From: Proteobacteria bacterium UBA6920
Lineage (GTDB): Bacteria > Pseudomonadota > Gammaproteobacteria > SG8-11
Reading direction: 5' to 3'
Assembly (NCBI GenBank): GCA_002448875.1
Contig: DKAS01000005.1
Location: forward strand, 28,680 to 42,083
Length of the DNA: 13,404 bases
Part shown: positions 1 to 7,874 of the stretch, in pieces
Layout: each line of letters begins with the position of its first letter
Position numbering within the stretch: position 1 is the stretch's first letter
The notes under the pieces: generated by a model
What the model was told of the DNA's origin: nothing
Databases searched by the model: none
What the model saw: the letters and a program-made list of their open reading frames with translations, nothing else
Made by a program: the position numbers and the translations under genes

Positions 1-1404
1 GATTTTTCCAAGATCGAGGCCGGCCGGCTGGATCTGGAGAGGGTGCCTTTCCGCCTGTCCGAAGTGCTCGATGGCGTGGTCGATATTGCCGGCGTCGGCG
101 CAAAGGACAAGGCGCTGGAGTTGCGCGTGCAGACAATGAGTGATCTGCCCGGTGTATTTCTCGGTGATCCCCTGCGCCTCAAGCAGGTTCTGGTGAACCT
201 GGTAAACAATGCGGTCAAGTTTACTGCGGTCGGCGGTGTCACCGTGGAAGCTGGGTTGTACTCCCGCGCGGGTGACGAGGCGCAGCTGTTGTTCGTCGTG
301 CGCGATACCGGCATGGGCATGACCGCGGAACAGCAGCAACGCCTGTTTCAGGCTTTCTCGCAGGCCGACAGTTCGACCACCCGCAAGTTCGGCGGCACCG
401 GCCTGGGCCTGGCGATCAGCAAGCGTCTGGTGGAGATGATGGATGGTTCGATAACCGTGCAAAGCCGGCTGCATGCGGGCAGTGTTTTCCACGTTCGTGT
501 TAAATTGACCGTTGGCGATGCGACGATGTTGGCGGATCACGCGGAAGTCGCGCGGAAAGTGGATATCCGGCAGCGCATGGAAGCGTTGCGCGGCAAGCGC
601 GTGCTGCTGGTGGAAGATAATGCGATAAATCAGGAAGTCGCGTCGGAGATACTCAACGCCGCCGGCATCATCGTCAATATCGCCGTCGACGGCGGGCAGG
701 CGCTGGAGGCGCTCGCCGACGGCACGGCCTATGATGGCGTGCTGATGGACGTGCAGATGCCGGTCATGGATGGCTATGAGGCCACCGCCCGCATCCGCCA
801 GCAGCCGCAGTGGCGCGACCTGCCGATCATCGCCATGACAGCCAACGCCATGCGCGGTGACCGGGAAAAATGCCTGAGCGCGGGGATGAACGACTATCTG
901 AGCAAGCCGGTCAGCATCAAGGAATTGTATAACGTGCTGGTTCGCTGGCTATTGCCGCCGGAGCTCATGCGGTCGGATACGGCTGCCAGCGAGCCGCCGG
1001 CAGCACTCGCGCCGGCGGTGGTGGCTGCGGTGCAGTCCTTGAATACCGCGTCAGCGCTGGAGAAGCTGGGGGGCAGTCAGGAAATTTATCGCAAGTTGCT
1101 GACCAGGTACCAGGAAGCGCAAATTGAATTCGATGCCGCCTTTGCCGCCGCGCGCCGCGCCGGTGACGGGTATGCGGCGATGCGCCTGGCTCACAACCTC
1201 AAATCCACGTCCGGTCTCATCGGTGCGGAAACGATGCGTGCCGCCGCTGCGCGTCTGGAAGAGCTGTGTCTCGCCGGTGCGCCCGACGCGGAACTCGAAG
1301 CCTGCCTGGCGGAAGTGATGCGGGAGTTTCCCCGCGTGCTGGCGGAGGTCGCCGATGTTCTGGCGGCCACACCACGGCCGGCCGCTGTCGGCGGGGCGGC
1401 CTGA
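1..1404 (+). CDS. Hybrid sensor histidine kinase with receiver and HPt domains (5' end missing), BarA-like
   Basis: This is the C-terminal 467 residues of a tripartite (unorthodox) sensor kinase; the sensor part and phosphorylated His lie upstream of the window. The frame is open from base 1, and its first residues (DFSKIEAG) are the end of a HisKA dimerisation helix. Numbered from base 1: the HATPase_c N-box NLVNNAVKFT is near residue 70, the G1 box DTGMGM near 102, and the G2 box GGTGLGLAIS near 135. A receiver domain follows (about 198-315) with acidic pair ED near 205, phospho-acceptor Asp250 in DVQMPVMDGYEA and Lys302 in LSKP. The C-terminal HPt domain (about 345-450) has His398 in the HNLKSTS motif. 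The known chemistry of this family is a His-Asp-His relay to a separate response regulator. All catalytic residues visible are intact. The cognate regulator and stimulus cannot be deduced here. An internal GTG at 43 is not a credible start. Confidence 0.93.
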   Translation, partial: DFSKIEAGRLDLERVPFRLSEVLDGVVDIAGVGAKDKALELRVQTMSDLPGVFLGDPLRLKQVLVNLVNNAVKFTAVGGVTVEAGLYSRAGDEAQLLFVVRDTGMGMTAEQQQRLFQAFSQADSSTTRKFGGTGLGLAISKRLVEMMDGSITVQSRLHAGSVFHVRVKLTVGDATMLADHAEVARKVDIRQRMEALRGKRVLLVEDNAINQEVASEILNAAGIIVNIAVDGGQALEALADGTAYDGVLMDVQMPVMDGYEATARIRQQPQWRDLPIIAMTANAMRGDREKCLSAGMNDYLSKPVSIKELYNVLVRWLLPPELMRSDTAASEPPAALAPAVVAAVQSLNTASALEKLGGSQEIYRKLLTRYQEAQIEFDAAFAAARRAGDGYAAMRLAHNLKSTSGLIGAETMRAAAARLEELCLAGAPDAELEACLAEVMREFPRVLAEVADVLAATPRPAAVGGAA

Positions 1405-1577
1405 CCGTGGCGCGCCGGCGTGATGATAGTAGTCTGCCGCGCACCGTCCGCTTTTTTCGCAATATTGTAAAAAAAGATTAATGCCTGCCGAAACACTGCA
1501 AGGTGGGAAAAAAGAGTGGTAAGTAAATTTACGATTTAATTTCCGGTTTTTGTTGGATAGGTTACAGCAACGCAAGC
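1405..1577. other. Intergenic region between two kinase genes, AT-rich, with a 10-bp palindrome
   Basis: These 173 bases separate the two kinase genes. The second half is clearly more AT-rich than the flanking genes, as expected for a promoter region. It contains a perfect palindrome GTAAATTTAC at 1523-1532. A T-run at 1452-1457 follows a GC-rich stretch, but I could pair only a bulged stem with a long loop, so I do not call a terminator. No confident -35/-10 pair was found. Confidence 0.4.
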
Positions 1578-3509
1578 ATGTACAAAACTAACAACAATCA
1601 TACTCCGATGGCGACCGGTGAAATTCAGCATTTTATCGAACAGTTGCCAGTCGCGGCGTTTGCTGCCTACGGTGATGGCCGGTATCCACTTTATAGCAAT
1701 CACTCGCTGGCGGAGTTGATGGGTGGGGCGGGAAACAATTGGCGTGACGACGGCGGATTCTGGCTGAAGCGAATCCAACCCGCGGATCTTGCCCGGGTGG
1801 AAGCGGTGCTGGTCGCCGCTGCAGACGGCAAGTCTGCCGGTTGTGATTTCAGAATAAACGCAGTCAATGGCGGCGAGCGTCGTCTGCGCTGCGATGTCTG
1901 TTTGCTGCCGACGGAGGGCGCGGCGCAGGTGATCCTGGGGGTTGTGACCGATCCAGCCCGCAGCGCCGCCGGCACCGATCGCCAGCCACAGGAGTCCGAT
2001 CAACTACAGATGGTATCCCCGGTGGTGGTGTATCGTCGCAGTCCCGGTAATGGCTATCCCATTGTCGGCATCAGCGGCGATATCAAGCGTTTGCTGGGAT
2101 ATGATGCCGGCCAGTTACTGGAAAACCCTGCGCTGTGGCTGCAAAGCGTTCACCCGGATGACCGGGAACGCGTCGCCGCCGGCCTGGGCAATCTTGCATC
2201 GCTGGGACACTGCTGCCATGACTACCGTGTTCGGCATCGTGATGGTCATTATGTGTGGTTGCGGGATGAGCTGAAACTTTCTCATGACGCCGCCGGCAAG
2301 GTCCGGGATATCGTCGGCGCCTGGCTCGACGTCTCCTGTGGCAAGCAAATGGAGGCGGAGCGCAATGCACAGGAACGTAAGCTGGAGTTGACGCGTAAAA
2401 TGCAGGCCATCGGCACGCTGGCCGGTGGTATTGCTCACGAGTTCAACAACATGCTCGGGGTCATTGTCGGTTATAGCGAGTTGATCGCCATGCAGGCTGC
2501 TGGTGGTGGCAAGATATACGACTACACCCAGCATGTGCTGCACGCCGCGCAGCGTTCCAAGGACCTGGTACAGCAACTGCTGTCCATGGCGCGCAAGAAA
2601 CAGCAGTATCAGCCGGCGACGGATATGCGGGCGCAGTTGTCCGCGGAAGTGGAGCTGCTGCGCCCGACGCTGCCACCGGGCGTGCAGTTGTCCCTGGACA
2701 TCGACGTGGCCTGCGCCCGAACCATGGTTGACCCAGGGGAGTTAAGATTGATTCTTGCGGGGCTGGTCGACAATGCGGTGCAGGCCATGAGTGATGCCGG
2801 TCAGCTGCGCATTTGCGCCTATCCCGCCGCCAGCAGCGAGCTGGCGGCGGAGTCGCTGCACGGTGACTATACCTGCCTGCAAGTCAGCGATACCGGTATT
2901 GGCATGAGCAGTGAAATCATGGCCCGGATCTACGAGCCTTTTTATTCCACCCGGCCGGTAGGCGAGGGCAGGGGGCTGGGGCTGGCGATTATTTACAGTA
3001 TTATCGAAGGCAGCGGCGGTAAGATCGTGGCGCGCAGCGCGCCCGGCGAAGGGGCCTGCTTCAGTCTCTATTTTCCCGTCGCCTGCCTGGTCGACAAGGC
3101 CGCATCGACGACCGCCGTCGGAGTCGGCGCTACGGTGACCGGCAAGCGCATTCTGGTGGTCGATGATGAACCCATGTTCTGCGAGCTGGGGAAACTGGTG
3201 CTGGGCGAGCTTGGCAACCAGGTGGATACGGCGAGCAACGCCGCTGAAGCGCTGCGCCAGCTCATCGGCAGCCGCGCGCAGTATGATCTGGTCATCACCG
3301 ACCAGATCATGCCTGATATACAGGGCACCGATCTGGCTCGCGCCGTCCTGGCGTTGCGCCCGCAAACCCGCATTCTGCTCTGCACCGGTTACAGTGGCGA
3401 TACCGACCAGCAGGCTCTGCTGGATCTGGGCATCAGGGGCGTGGTCTTCAAGCCTTATTCGCGCGAACAGCTGCTGGATGCGATCTCCGCTATCTTCCAC
3501 GCACAGTAG
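1578..3509 (+). CDS. Soluble PAS-containing hybrid histidine kinase with C-terminal receiver
   Basis: This 643-residue protein has no signal peptide or membrane segment, so it probably senses a cytoplasmic cue. A weak PAS-like region (about 16-125) precedes a clearer PAS/PAC (about 147-262; VHPDD near 192, then RHRDGHYVWLRDE). The HisKA H-box GIAHEFNNML carries phospho-acceptor His287. HATPase_c shows LVDNAVQAM (N-box, near 400), DTGIGM (438-443) and GRGLGLA (464-470). The receiver (about 523-640) has Asp529/Asp530, phospho-acceptor Asp575 in ITDQIMPD, Thr603 and Lys625 in FKPY. The H-box/HATPase style is NtrB-like. The protein has no output or HPt domain, so the receiver either feeds a separate HPt or tunes the kinase. 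The start is uncertain: neither the ATG at 1578 nor the in-frame ATG at 1608 has a good ribosome binding site. I chose 1578 as the longest. Stimulus and target genes are unknown. Confidence 0.92.
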   Translation: MYKTNNNHTPMATGEIQHFIEQLPVAAFAAYGDGRYPLYSNHSLAELMGGAGNNWRDDGGFWLKRIQPADLARVEAVLVAAADGKSAGCDFRINAVNGGERRLRCDVCLLPTEGAAQVILGVVTDPARSAAGTDRQPQESDQLQMVSPVVVYRRSPGNGYPIVGISGDIKRLLGYDAGQLLENPALWLQSVHPDDRERVAAGLGNLASLGHCCHDYRVRHRDGHYVWLRDELKLSHDAAGKVRDIVGAWLDVSCGKQMEAERNAQERKLELTRKMQAIGTLAGGIAHEFNNMLGVIVGYSELIAMQAAGGGKIYDYTQHVLHAAQRSKDLVQQLLSMARKKQQYQPATDMRAQLSAEVELLRPTLPPGVQLSLDIDVACARTMVDPGELRLILAGLVDNAVQAMSDAGQLRICAYPAASSELAAESLHGDYTCLQVSDTGIGMSSEIMARIYEPFYSTRPVGEGRGLGLAIIYSIIEGSGGKIVARSAPGEGACFSLYFPVACLVDKAASTTAVGVGATVTGKRILVVDDEPMFCELGKLVLGELGNQVDTASNAAEALRQLIGSRAQYDLVITDQIMPDIQGTDLARAVLALRPQTRILLCTGYSGDTDQQALLDLGIRGVVFKPYSREQLLDAISAIFHAQ

Positions 3510-3740
3510 GCTCCGTACCCCCCTTCCTGCCCCATCCATGGCCAGCCCTGGCCAAGATACCGGATCGACTCGCTGCGCAACACAAATATGTAAAAAATTG
3601 TGACATGGCCACGGTTCCATCATCCTTCATGAATTGTTTTCCGATGTAGTGTCGACTGCCGGCAAAACTTGGCTGTTTGCAGGGTTGTGCCTGTTTTTCT
3701 GCAATGCTCGGAGTTTTCGCAAGAATAAAAAGGAGCCATC
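3510..3740. other. Intergenic region upstream of the surface-protein operon
   Basis: These 231 bases must contain the end of the kinase transcript and the promoter of the surface-protein operon. A short hairpin (TGGCCA, loop GCCC, TGGCCA, 3539-3554) lies 30 bases after the kinase stop but has no T-run, so it is a weak terminator candidate at best. The segment around 3585-3640 is relatively AT-rich. I could not define a convincing sigma-70 or sigma-54 promoter. Confidence 0.35.
3731..3735 (+). promoter_or_regulatory. Ribosome binding site of the large surface-protein gene
   Basis: AGGAG lies five bases before the ATG at 3741, within an A-rich stretch. It is a strong Shine-Dalgarno sequence and fixes this start, which also gives a clean signal peptide. 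Confidence 0.85.
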
Positions 3741-6700
3741 ATGAATCGTATGCCACGCCTGTGGATGTTGGTGGCCACATTGCCCTTGGTATTGCAGCCG
3801 GTGCAGGCGGCGACGACGGATCTGGTCGGCAAGACAGCCTGGACGGCGCTGCTCAAGGGCGCGCGTTTCGATTACTACGCCGATACCCAGGCGCAGAAGG
3901 CTGGGACCGAGATCGTCGGCAATGCCACCCATGCCTCCATGTATTTCAACTATGATGATAATGGGACCAGTGGTACCGTAAGCGACGATGTGCTTTCCCT
4001 GCGCATCCGCATCGGTGATGAGACCAAATCCTCGCACTCGGCCTATATTTTCGTCGGTATCGACGCCAATAATGATGGCGTGCTTGATGCCTTTATCAGT
4101 TCCGGCAGTGGTAACATCGGTATCTGGGATCCGGGTAGCGGCAGCAATACCTCGCCCAACACCACAACCATAGCCGGAAGTCCGGCATATTCCTATGCCA
4201 ACACGGCGAGCAACTACAATTTCGCCGTGGTATCCACTACCAATGACGGCGATTGGGACGGCAACAACGATATCAATACCGACAGCAAAACCGATGTGTT
4301 CGTAAGTTTCGCGGTACCTATCGTCGATCTGGCCGCCAAGCTGGCCACCCACAGCATCACTTTCACCGATACTACACCGCTGCGCTTCGTGTCGCTGACC
4401 GCAACCCAGACCAATTCTCTGAACTCCGATTTCAACGGCGTTGATGATGGCACTTTGGATGACTGGAACATGACGTTTCAGCAACTGGGCCTGTTCTCCA
4501 GCGGCGTGACATCCAACGGTATCGTCGACACCACGCCGCCGCAAGCGCCGACCGTGGACAGCCAGACCACCAGCGATACGACGCCAGTGATTACCGGCAC
4601 TTACGACGCTGCTGACGCCGCCGGCGGATTTCAGGTGACGGTCAACAGCGTGACCTACACTCCGGGCGACGGCAATCTCAGCGTCAGCGGCAATGTCTGG
4701 AGTTTGCAGATCCCCGCCGGCAATGCTTTGAGCGAGGGCACCTATAATCTTACCGCCCACGCCGCTGACGGCGCGGGTAACGCCATCGACGATGCCACCA
4801 GCGGCGAGTTGATCATCGATCTGACGCCGCCGCCGGCGCCGACCGTAAACAGTCAGACCACCAACGATACCACTCCGCTGATTACCGGCACCTATGATGC
4901 CAGCGATGCCGCCGGCGGGCTGCAGGTGACGGTCAACAGCGTGACCTACACCCTGGGCGATGGCAATCTCAGCGCCAGCGGAAACACCTGGAGCCTGCAG
5001 ATTCCCGCCGGCAACGCCATGACCGCGAACACCTACAGCGTCACCGCCACGGTCACCGACGGTGCCGGTCACAGCAGCATGGATGGCAGCAGCAACGAGC
5101 TCGTTATCGATACCACGGCGCCGACTGCGCCCACCGTCGTCAGCCAGCTTACCAACGATACCACGCCGGTGATTACTGGCACCTACAATGCCAGCGACGC
5201 CGCCGGCGGTCTGCAGGTCACGGTCAACGGCGTCACCTATACCCTGGGCGACGGCAAACTCAGCGCCAGTGGCAATACCTGGAGCCTGCAGATTCCCGCC
5301 GGCAATGCCATTGCCGCGGGCACCTACAGCGTCACCGCCACGGCCACCGACGGTGCCGGCAACAGCAGCAGCGACGGGACCGGCAATGAGCTGGTCATCG
5401 ATACCACCCCGCCGACCGCACCCACGGTCGCCAGTCAGAGCACCAGCGATACCACGCCGCTGATCACCGGTACCTTCAACGCCAGCGATGCCGCCGGCGG
5501 TCTGCAGGTCACGGTCAACAACGTGACCTACACTCTGGGTGACGGAAACCTCAGTGCCAGCGGTAACAACTGGAGCCTGCAGATTCCCGCCGGCAATGCC
5601 CTGGCGGCGGCCACCTATAACGTCACGGCCACGGCCACCGACGGCGCCGGCAACGCCCGCAGCGATGCCACCAGCGGCGAATTGACCATCGATACCGCGG
5701 CGCCGACTGCGCCCACCGTCACCAGCCAGGTGACCAAGGACACCACGCCGATGATCACCGGCACCTATGACGCCAGCGATGCCGCCGGCGGCCTGCAGGT
5801 CACGGTCGATGGCGTGACCTACAACCTGGGCGACGGCAATCTCAGCGCCAGCGGCAACACCTGGAGCCTGCAGATTCCCGCCGGCAATGCCGTGGGCGCG
5901 GGCACCTACAGCGTCACCGCCACGGCCACCGACGCGGTGGGTAACAGCAGCAGCGACAGCACCAGCAACGAATTGATCGTCGACCTGACGGCGCCGGCCG
6001 TGCCCACGGTCACCAGTCAGACGACCAGCGATACCACGCCGGTGATCACCGGTACCTACAATGCCAGCGACGCCAGCGGCGGTCTGCAGGTCACGGTCAA
6101 CGGCGTGACCTACACCCTGGGCGACGGCAATCTCAGCGCCAGCGGCAACACCTGGACTTTGACCATACCCGCCGGCAATGCCCTGGCCCTGGGCACTTAC
6201 AGCGTCACCGCCACGGTCACCGACGCCGCCGGCAACAGCAGCACTGACCTTACCGCTAGCGAACTGGTGATCGGCGGCGACAACGACGGCGACGGCGTGC
6301 CCGACGCCATCGATCTCGACGACGACAACGACGGCATTCCCGACAGCGTCGAAGGCGACGGCGTGGTTGACACCGACGGCGACGGTATTGCCGATAGCCT
6401 GGACCTGGACAGCGACAACGACGGCCTGCTGGATCTGGTCGAATCCGGCGCGATGAACCCGGGCGCGCTCGACCTCGACGGCGACGGGCGCATCGACGAC
6501 GGCAACAGTTTCGGCGCCAACGGCCTGGTGGACGCGGTGGAAACCGCCGCCGACAGCGGCCAGCTGAACTATGCCGTCGTTGATTCCGACGGCGACGGCG
6601 TCAAGGATTTCCGCGACCTGGACAGCGACAATGACGGCATCACGGACGTGCTGGAAACCGGGGGCAGCGACCCGGACGGCGATGGCCGGCTGGGCAACGG

Positions 6701-7874
6701 CACGCCTGCGGTGGACAGCAACGGCGTGCCCACAGGTGGCGGTCTGCCGCCGGTGGATACCGACGGCGACGGCACGCCCGACCAGCGTGATCTGGACTCC
6801 GATGGCGACGGCATCAACGATATCACCGAGGCTGGTGGCGTAGATAACGATCATGACGGCAAGGTGGATGGTTTCGTCGATAACAATAACGATGGCTACG
6901 ACGACGGCCTGAGCAGTTCGCCGCCACCGCTGCCGGATGCGGACAACGACGGCATACCGGATTTTCAGGACAAGAACGACAGCGACAATGACGGCATCAC
7001 CGACGACCTCGACCTGGATGACGACAACGACGGTATTCCCGATGCACTGGAAGGCGATGGCAACGTCGATACCGACGGTGACGGTGTGCCGGACAGCCGC
7101 GATCTGGACAGCGACAACGACGGCATCTTCGATCTGCTGGAGTCCGGCGCGGCCAACGCCCTGGCCCTGGATGGCGATCATGACGGCCGCATCGATCTGA
7201 GCAATGATTTCGGTACCAACGGTCTGGCGGACATCGTCGAAGACGGCAATGACAGCGGTCAGCTTAACTACGACGCCGGCGGCGTTGATGATAGCGATGG
7301 TGACGGTGTGCCCGATTTTCGTGATCTGGACAGCGACAACGACGGTATCACCGATGTCATCGAGTCCGGTGGCAGCGATCCCGACGGCGATGGCCGCCTC
7401 GGCGATGGTCCGCCGTCGGTCAACACGGACGGTATCGGCCCTGGTGGCGGCGGGACGCCGGTCGACAGTGACGGTGACGGGGTGGAGGATTTCCGCGATC
7501 TGGATTCCGACAATGACGGTGTCCCGGATCTGGTGGAAGCAGGCGGCACGGACGCGGACGGCGATGGCAAGGTGGATGGTTTCCACGACGCCGATGGCGA
7601 TGGTCTGGATGACGGCGTGCGCCAGAATCCGCTGCCGCTGCTCGACAGCAACAATGACGGCATTCCTGACTATCAGGAAAGCGGCGCCGCGCCGGCCGCT
7701 CATCCCATTCGTACCGGTTTGCAGGGTTTCGGCGGTTGCAGCGTGGCGCGCGGCGCGCCGTCTGTGGATCCCACCCTGGCGGTGCTGTGTATCCTGGCTT
7801 TGCTGGCAGTCAAGCGCAAAAGAATCGGGGCAGTGATAAAGGGAAGAAAAACAAAATGCAACGCAAACCAATGA
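3741..7874 (+). CDS. Very large secreted repeat protein with Ig-like repeats, TSP3 calcium-binding repeats and a JDVT-CTERM sorting signal
   Basis: This 1377-residue protein is probably exported and held at the cell surface. A Sec signal peptide (1-23: basic start, hydrophobic core, likely cleavage after VQA) is followed by an N-terminal domain I do not recognise (24-269). It contains a calcium-loop-like DANNDGVLD. Six 97-residue Ig-like/Bap-type repeats (270 to about 844) each carry DTTPxITGTYxASDA and WSLQIPAGNA, and are likely beta-sandwiches that form a stalk. Residues 847 to about 1313 are Asp-rich TSP3-type repeats (DxDxDGxxD) that should bind calcium. The C-terminus has GFGGCSV (Cys1333), then DPTL, a short hydrophobic helix and KRKR, matching the JDVT-CTERM sorting class. 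A 16-residue tail follows the basic patch, which is unusual. The protease gene two genes downstream fits this tail. The role is probably adhesion or biofilm matrix (inference). The 3' end overlaps the OmpA-like gene by 19 bases. Confidence 0.88.
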   Translation: MNRMPRLWMLVATLPLVLQPVQAATTDLVGKTAWTALLKGARFDYYADTQAQKAGTEIVGNATHASMYFNYDDNGTSGTVSDDVLSLRIRIGDETKSSHSAYIFVGIDANNDGVLDAFISSGSGNIGIWDPGSGSNTSPNTTTIAGSPAYSYANTASNYNFAVVSTTNDGDWDGNNDINTDSKTDVFVSFAVPIVDLAAKLATHSITFTDTTPLRFVSLTATQTNSLNSDFNGVDDGTLDDWNMTFQQLGLFSSGVTSNGIVDTTPPQAPTVDSQTTSDTTPVITGTYDAADAAGGFQVTVNSVTYTPGDGNLSVSGNVWSLQIPAGNALSEGTYNLTAHAADGAGNAIDDATSGELIIDLTPPPAPTVNSQTTNDTTPLITGTYDASDAAGGLQVTVNSVTYTLGDGNLSASGNTWSLQIPAGNAMTANTYSVTATVTDGAGHSSMDGSSNELVIDTTAPTAPTVVSQLTNDTTPVITGTYNASDAAGGLQVTVNGVTYTLGDGKLSASGNTWSLQIPAGNAIAAGTYSVTATATDGAGNSSSDGTGNELVIDTTPPTAPTVASQSTSDTTPLITGTFNASDAAGGLQVTVNNVTYTLGDGNLSASGNNWSLQIPAGNALAAATYNVTATATDGAGNARSDATSGELTIDTAAPTAPTVTSQVTKDTTPMITGTYDASDAAGGLQVTVDGVTYNLGDGNLSASGNTWSLQIPAGNAVGAGTYSVTATATDAVGNSSSDSTSNELIVDLTAPAVPTVTSQTTSDTTPVITGTYNASDASGGLQVTVNGVTYTLGDGNLSASGNTWTLTIPAGNALALGTYSVTATVTDAAGNSSTDLTASELVIGGDNDGDGVPDAIDLDDDNDGIPDSVEGDGVVDTDGDGIADSLDLDSDNDGLLDLVESGAMNPGALDLDGDGRIDDGNSFGANGLVDAVETAADSGQLNYAVVDSDGDGVKDFRDLDSDNDGITDVLETGGSDPDGDGRLGNGTPAVDSNGVPTGGGLPPVDTDGDGTPDQRDLDSDGDGINDITEAGGVDNDHDGKVDGFVDNNNDGYDDGLSSSPPPLPDADNDGIPDFQDKNDSDNDGITDDLDLDDDNDGIPDALEGDGNVDTDGDGVPDSRDLDSDNDGIFDLLESGAANALALDGDHDGRIDLSNDFGTNGLADIVEDGNDSGQLNYDAGGVDDSDGDGVPDFRDLDSDNDGITDVIESGGSDPDGDGRLGDGPPSVNTDGIGPGGGGTPVDSDGDGVEDFRDLDSDNDGVPDLVEAGGTDADGDGKVDGFHDADGDGLDDGVRQNPLPLLDSNNDGIPDYQESGAAPAAHPIRTGLQGFGGCSVARGAPSVDPTLAVLCILALLAVKRKRIGAVIKGRKTKCNANQ
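4548..6272 (+). repeat. Six tandem 291-bp repeats encoding 97-residue Ig-like domains
   Basis: Units begin at 4548, 4839, 5130, 5421, 5712 and 6003, exactly 291 bases (97 codons) apart, each opening with the codons for PTV and then SQxTxDTTP. The last unit is slightly short, ending in ELVIGG. The spacing never varies and many stretches are identical at DNA level, for example the codons for LQIPAGNA. The first unit is the most divergent. Such arrays can gain or lose whole units by recombination without a frameshift. Confidence 0.93.
6279..7679 (+). repeat. Tandem duplication of a TSP3-rich block of about 700 bp
   Basis: Two blocks can be aligned, roughly 6279-6980 and 6984-7679, with an offset of 699 bases at the start and 708 near the end. 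Each runs in the same order: DLDDDNDGIPD, EGDG, DTDGDG, DLDSDNDG, LxESGA, a GLVD/GLAD segment, DSGQLNY, DSDGDGVxDFRDLDSDNDGITDV, GGSDPDGDGRLG, a Gly/Pro-rich turn, VDGF, DDG and finally NNDGIPDxQ or DNDGIPDxQ. The offset change shows small in-frame indels since duplication. The Asp ladders are typical calcium-binding TSP3 motifs. Confidence 0.88.
7728..7823 (+). other. JDVT-CTERM-type C-terminal protein-sorting signal
   Basis: The codons for FGGCSV (Cys at 7737-7739), a spacer of six residues, DPTL, a short Leu/Ala-rich helix and KRKR form a three-part sorting tail. The single Gly-Gly-Cys followed by Asp-Pro matches my knowledge of JDVT-CTERM; PEP-CTERM lacks this Cys and MYXO-CTERM has a different Cys pattern. 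By analogy with myxosortase substrates, the tail is expected to be cut near the Cys by a CPBP protease. That enzyme type is encoded at 9015-9512. Confidence 0.78.
7839..7846 (+). promoter_or_regulatory. Ribosome binding site for the OmpA-like gene inside the upstream reading frame
   Basis: AAGGGAAG lies nine bases before the ATG at 7856, within the last codons of the surface-protein gene. It supports 7856 as start over the upstream ATG at 7736 and the in-frame ATG at 7871, and suggests translational coupling. Confidence 0.65.

Noticed and set aside
1404..1460. Rho-independent terminator after the first kinase gene
   Set aside because: The T-run at 1452-1457 is not directly preceded by a stable stem; the only pairing seen has a bulge and a loop above 20 bases.
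3539..3554. TGGCCA/TGGCCA hairpin as a kinase-gene terminator
   Set aside because: The stem is only six pairs and no T-run follows.
3655..3690. Sigma-54-like promoter (TTGGC...TTTGC) upstream of the surface-protein gene
   Set aside because: The GG and GC elements are separated by six rather than ten bases, so the spacing is wrong.
4548..6272. Regular direct repeats, considered as a CRISPR array
   Set aside because: The 291-base period is coding throughout, has no short-repeat/unique-spacer pattern, and translates to clean Ig-like domains.
7728..7823. PEP-CTERM, GlyGly-CTERM/rhombosortase, MYXO-CTERM or LPXTG tail
   Set aside because: No PEP or LPXTG motif is present, the Cys argues against GlyGly-CTERM, and there is no double-Cys MYXO pattern. 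The Gly-Gly-Cys plus Asp-Pro arrangement and the CPBP protease nearby fit JDVT-CTERM better.
7736..7855. Upstream ATG at 7736 as start of the OmpA-like gene
   Set aside because: It would bury the signal peptide 40 residues inside and overlap the upstream gene by 139 bases; the ATG at 7856 has a ribosome binding site and a normal signal peptide.
3627..7871. A 1414-codon open frame on the minus strand covering the whole surface-protein gene
   Set aside because: It is a shadow of the sense gene. The repeats use few codons whose complement makes a stop in that frame, so it stays open. The product would be a monotonous Val/Ala/Gly/Ile chain made of reversed DGD and AGN codons, with no signal peptide or domain, and the sense strand has strong protein evidence.
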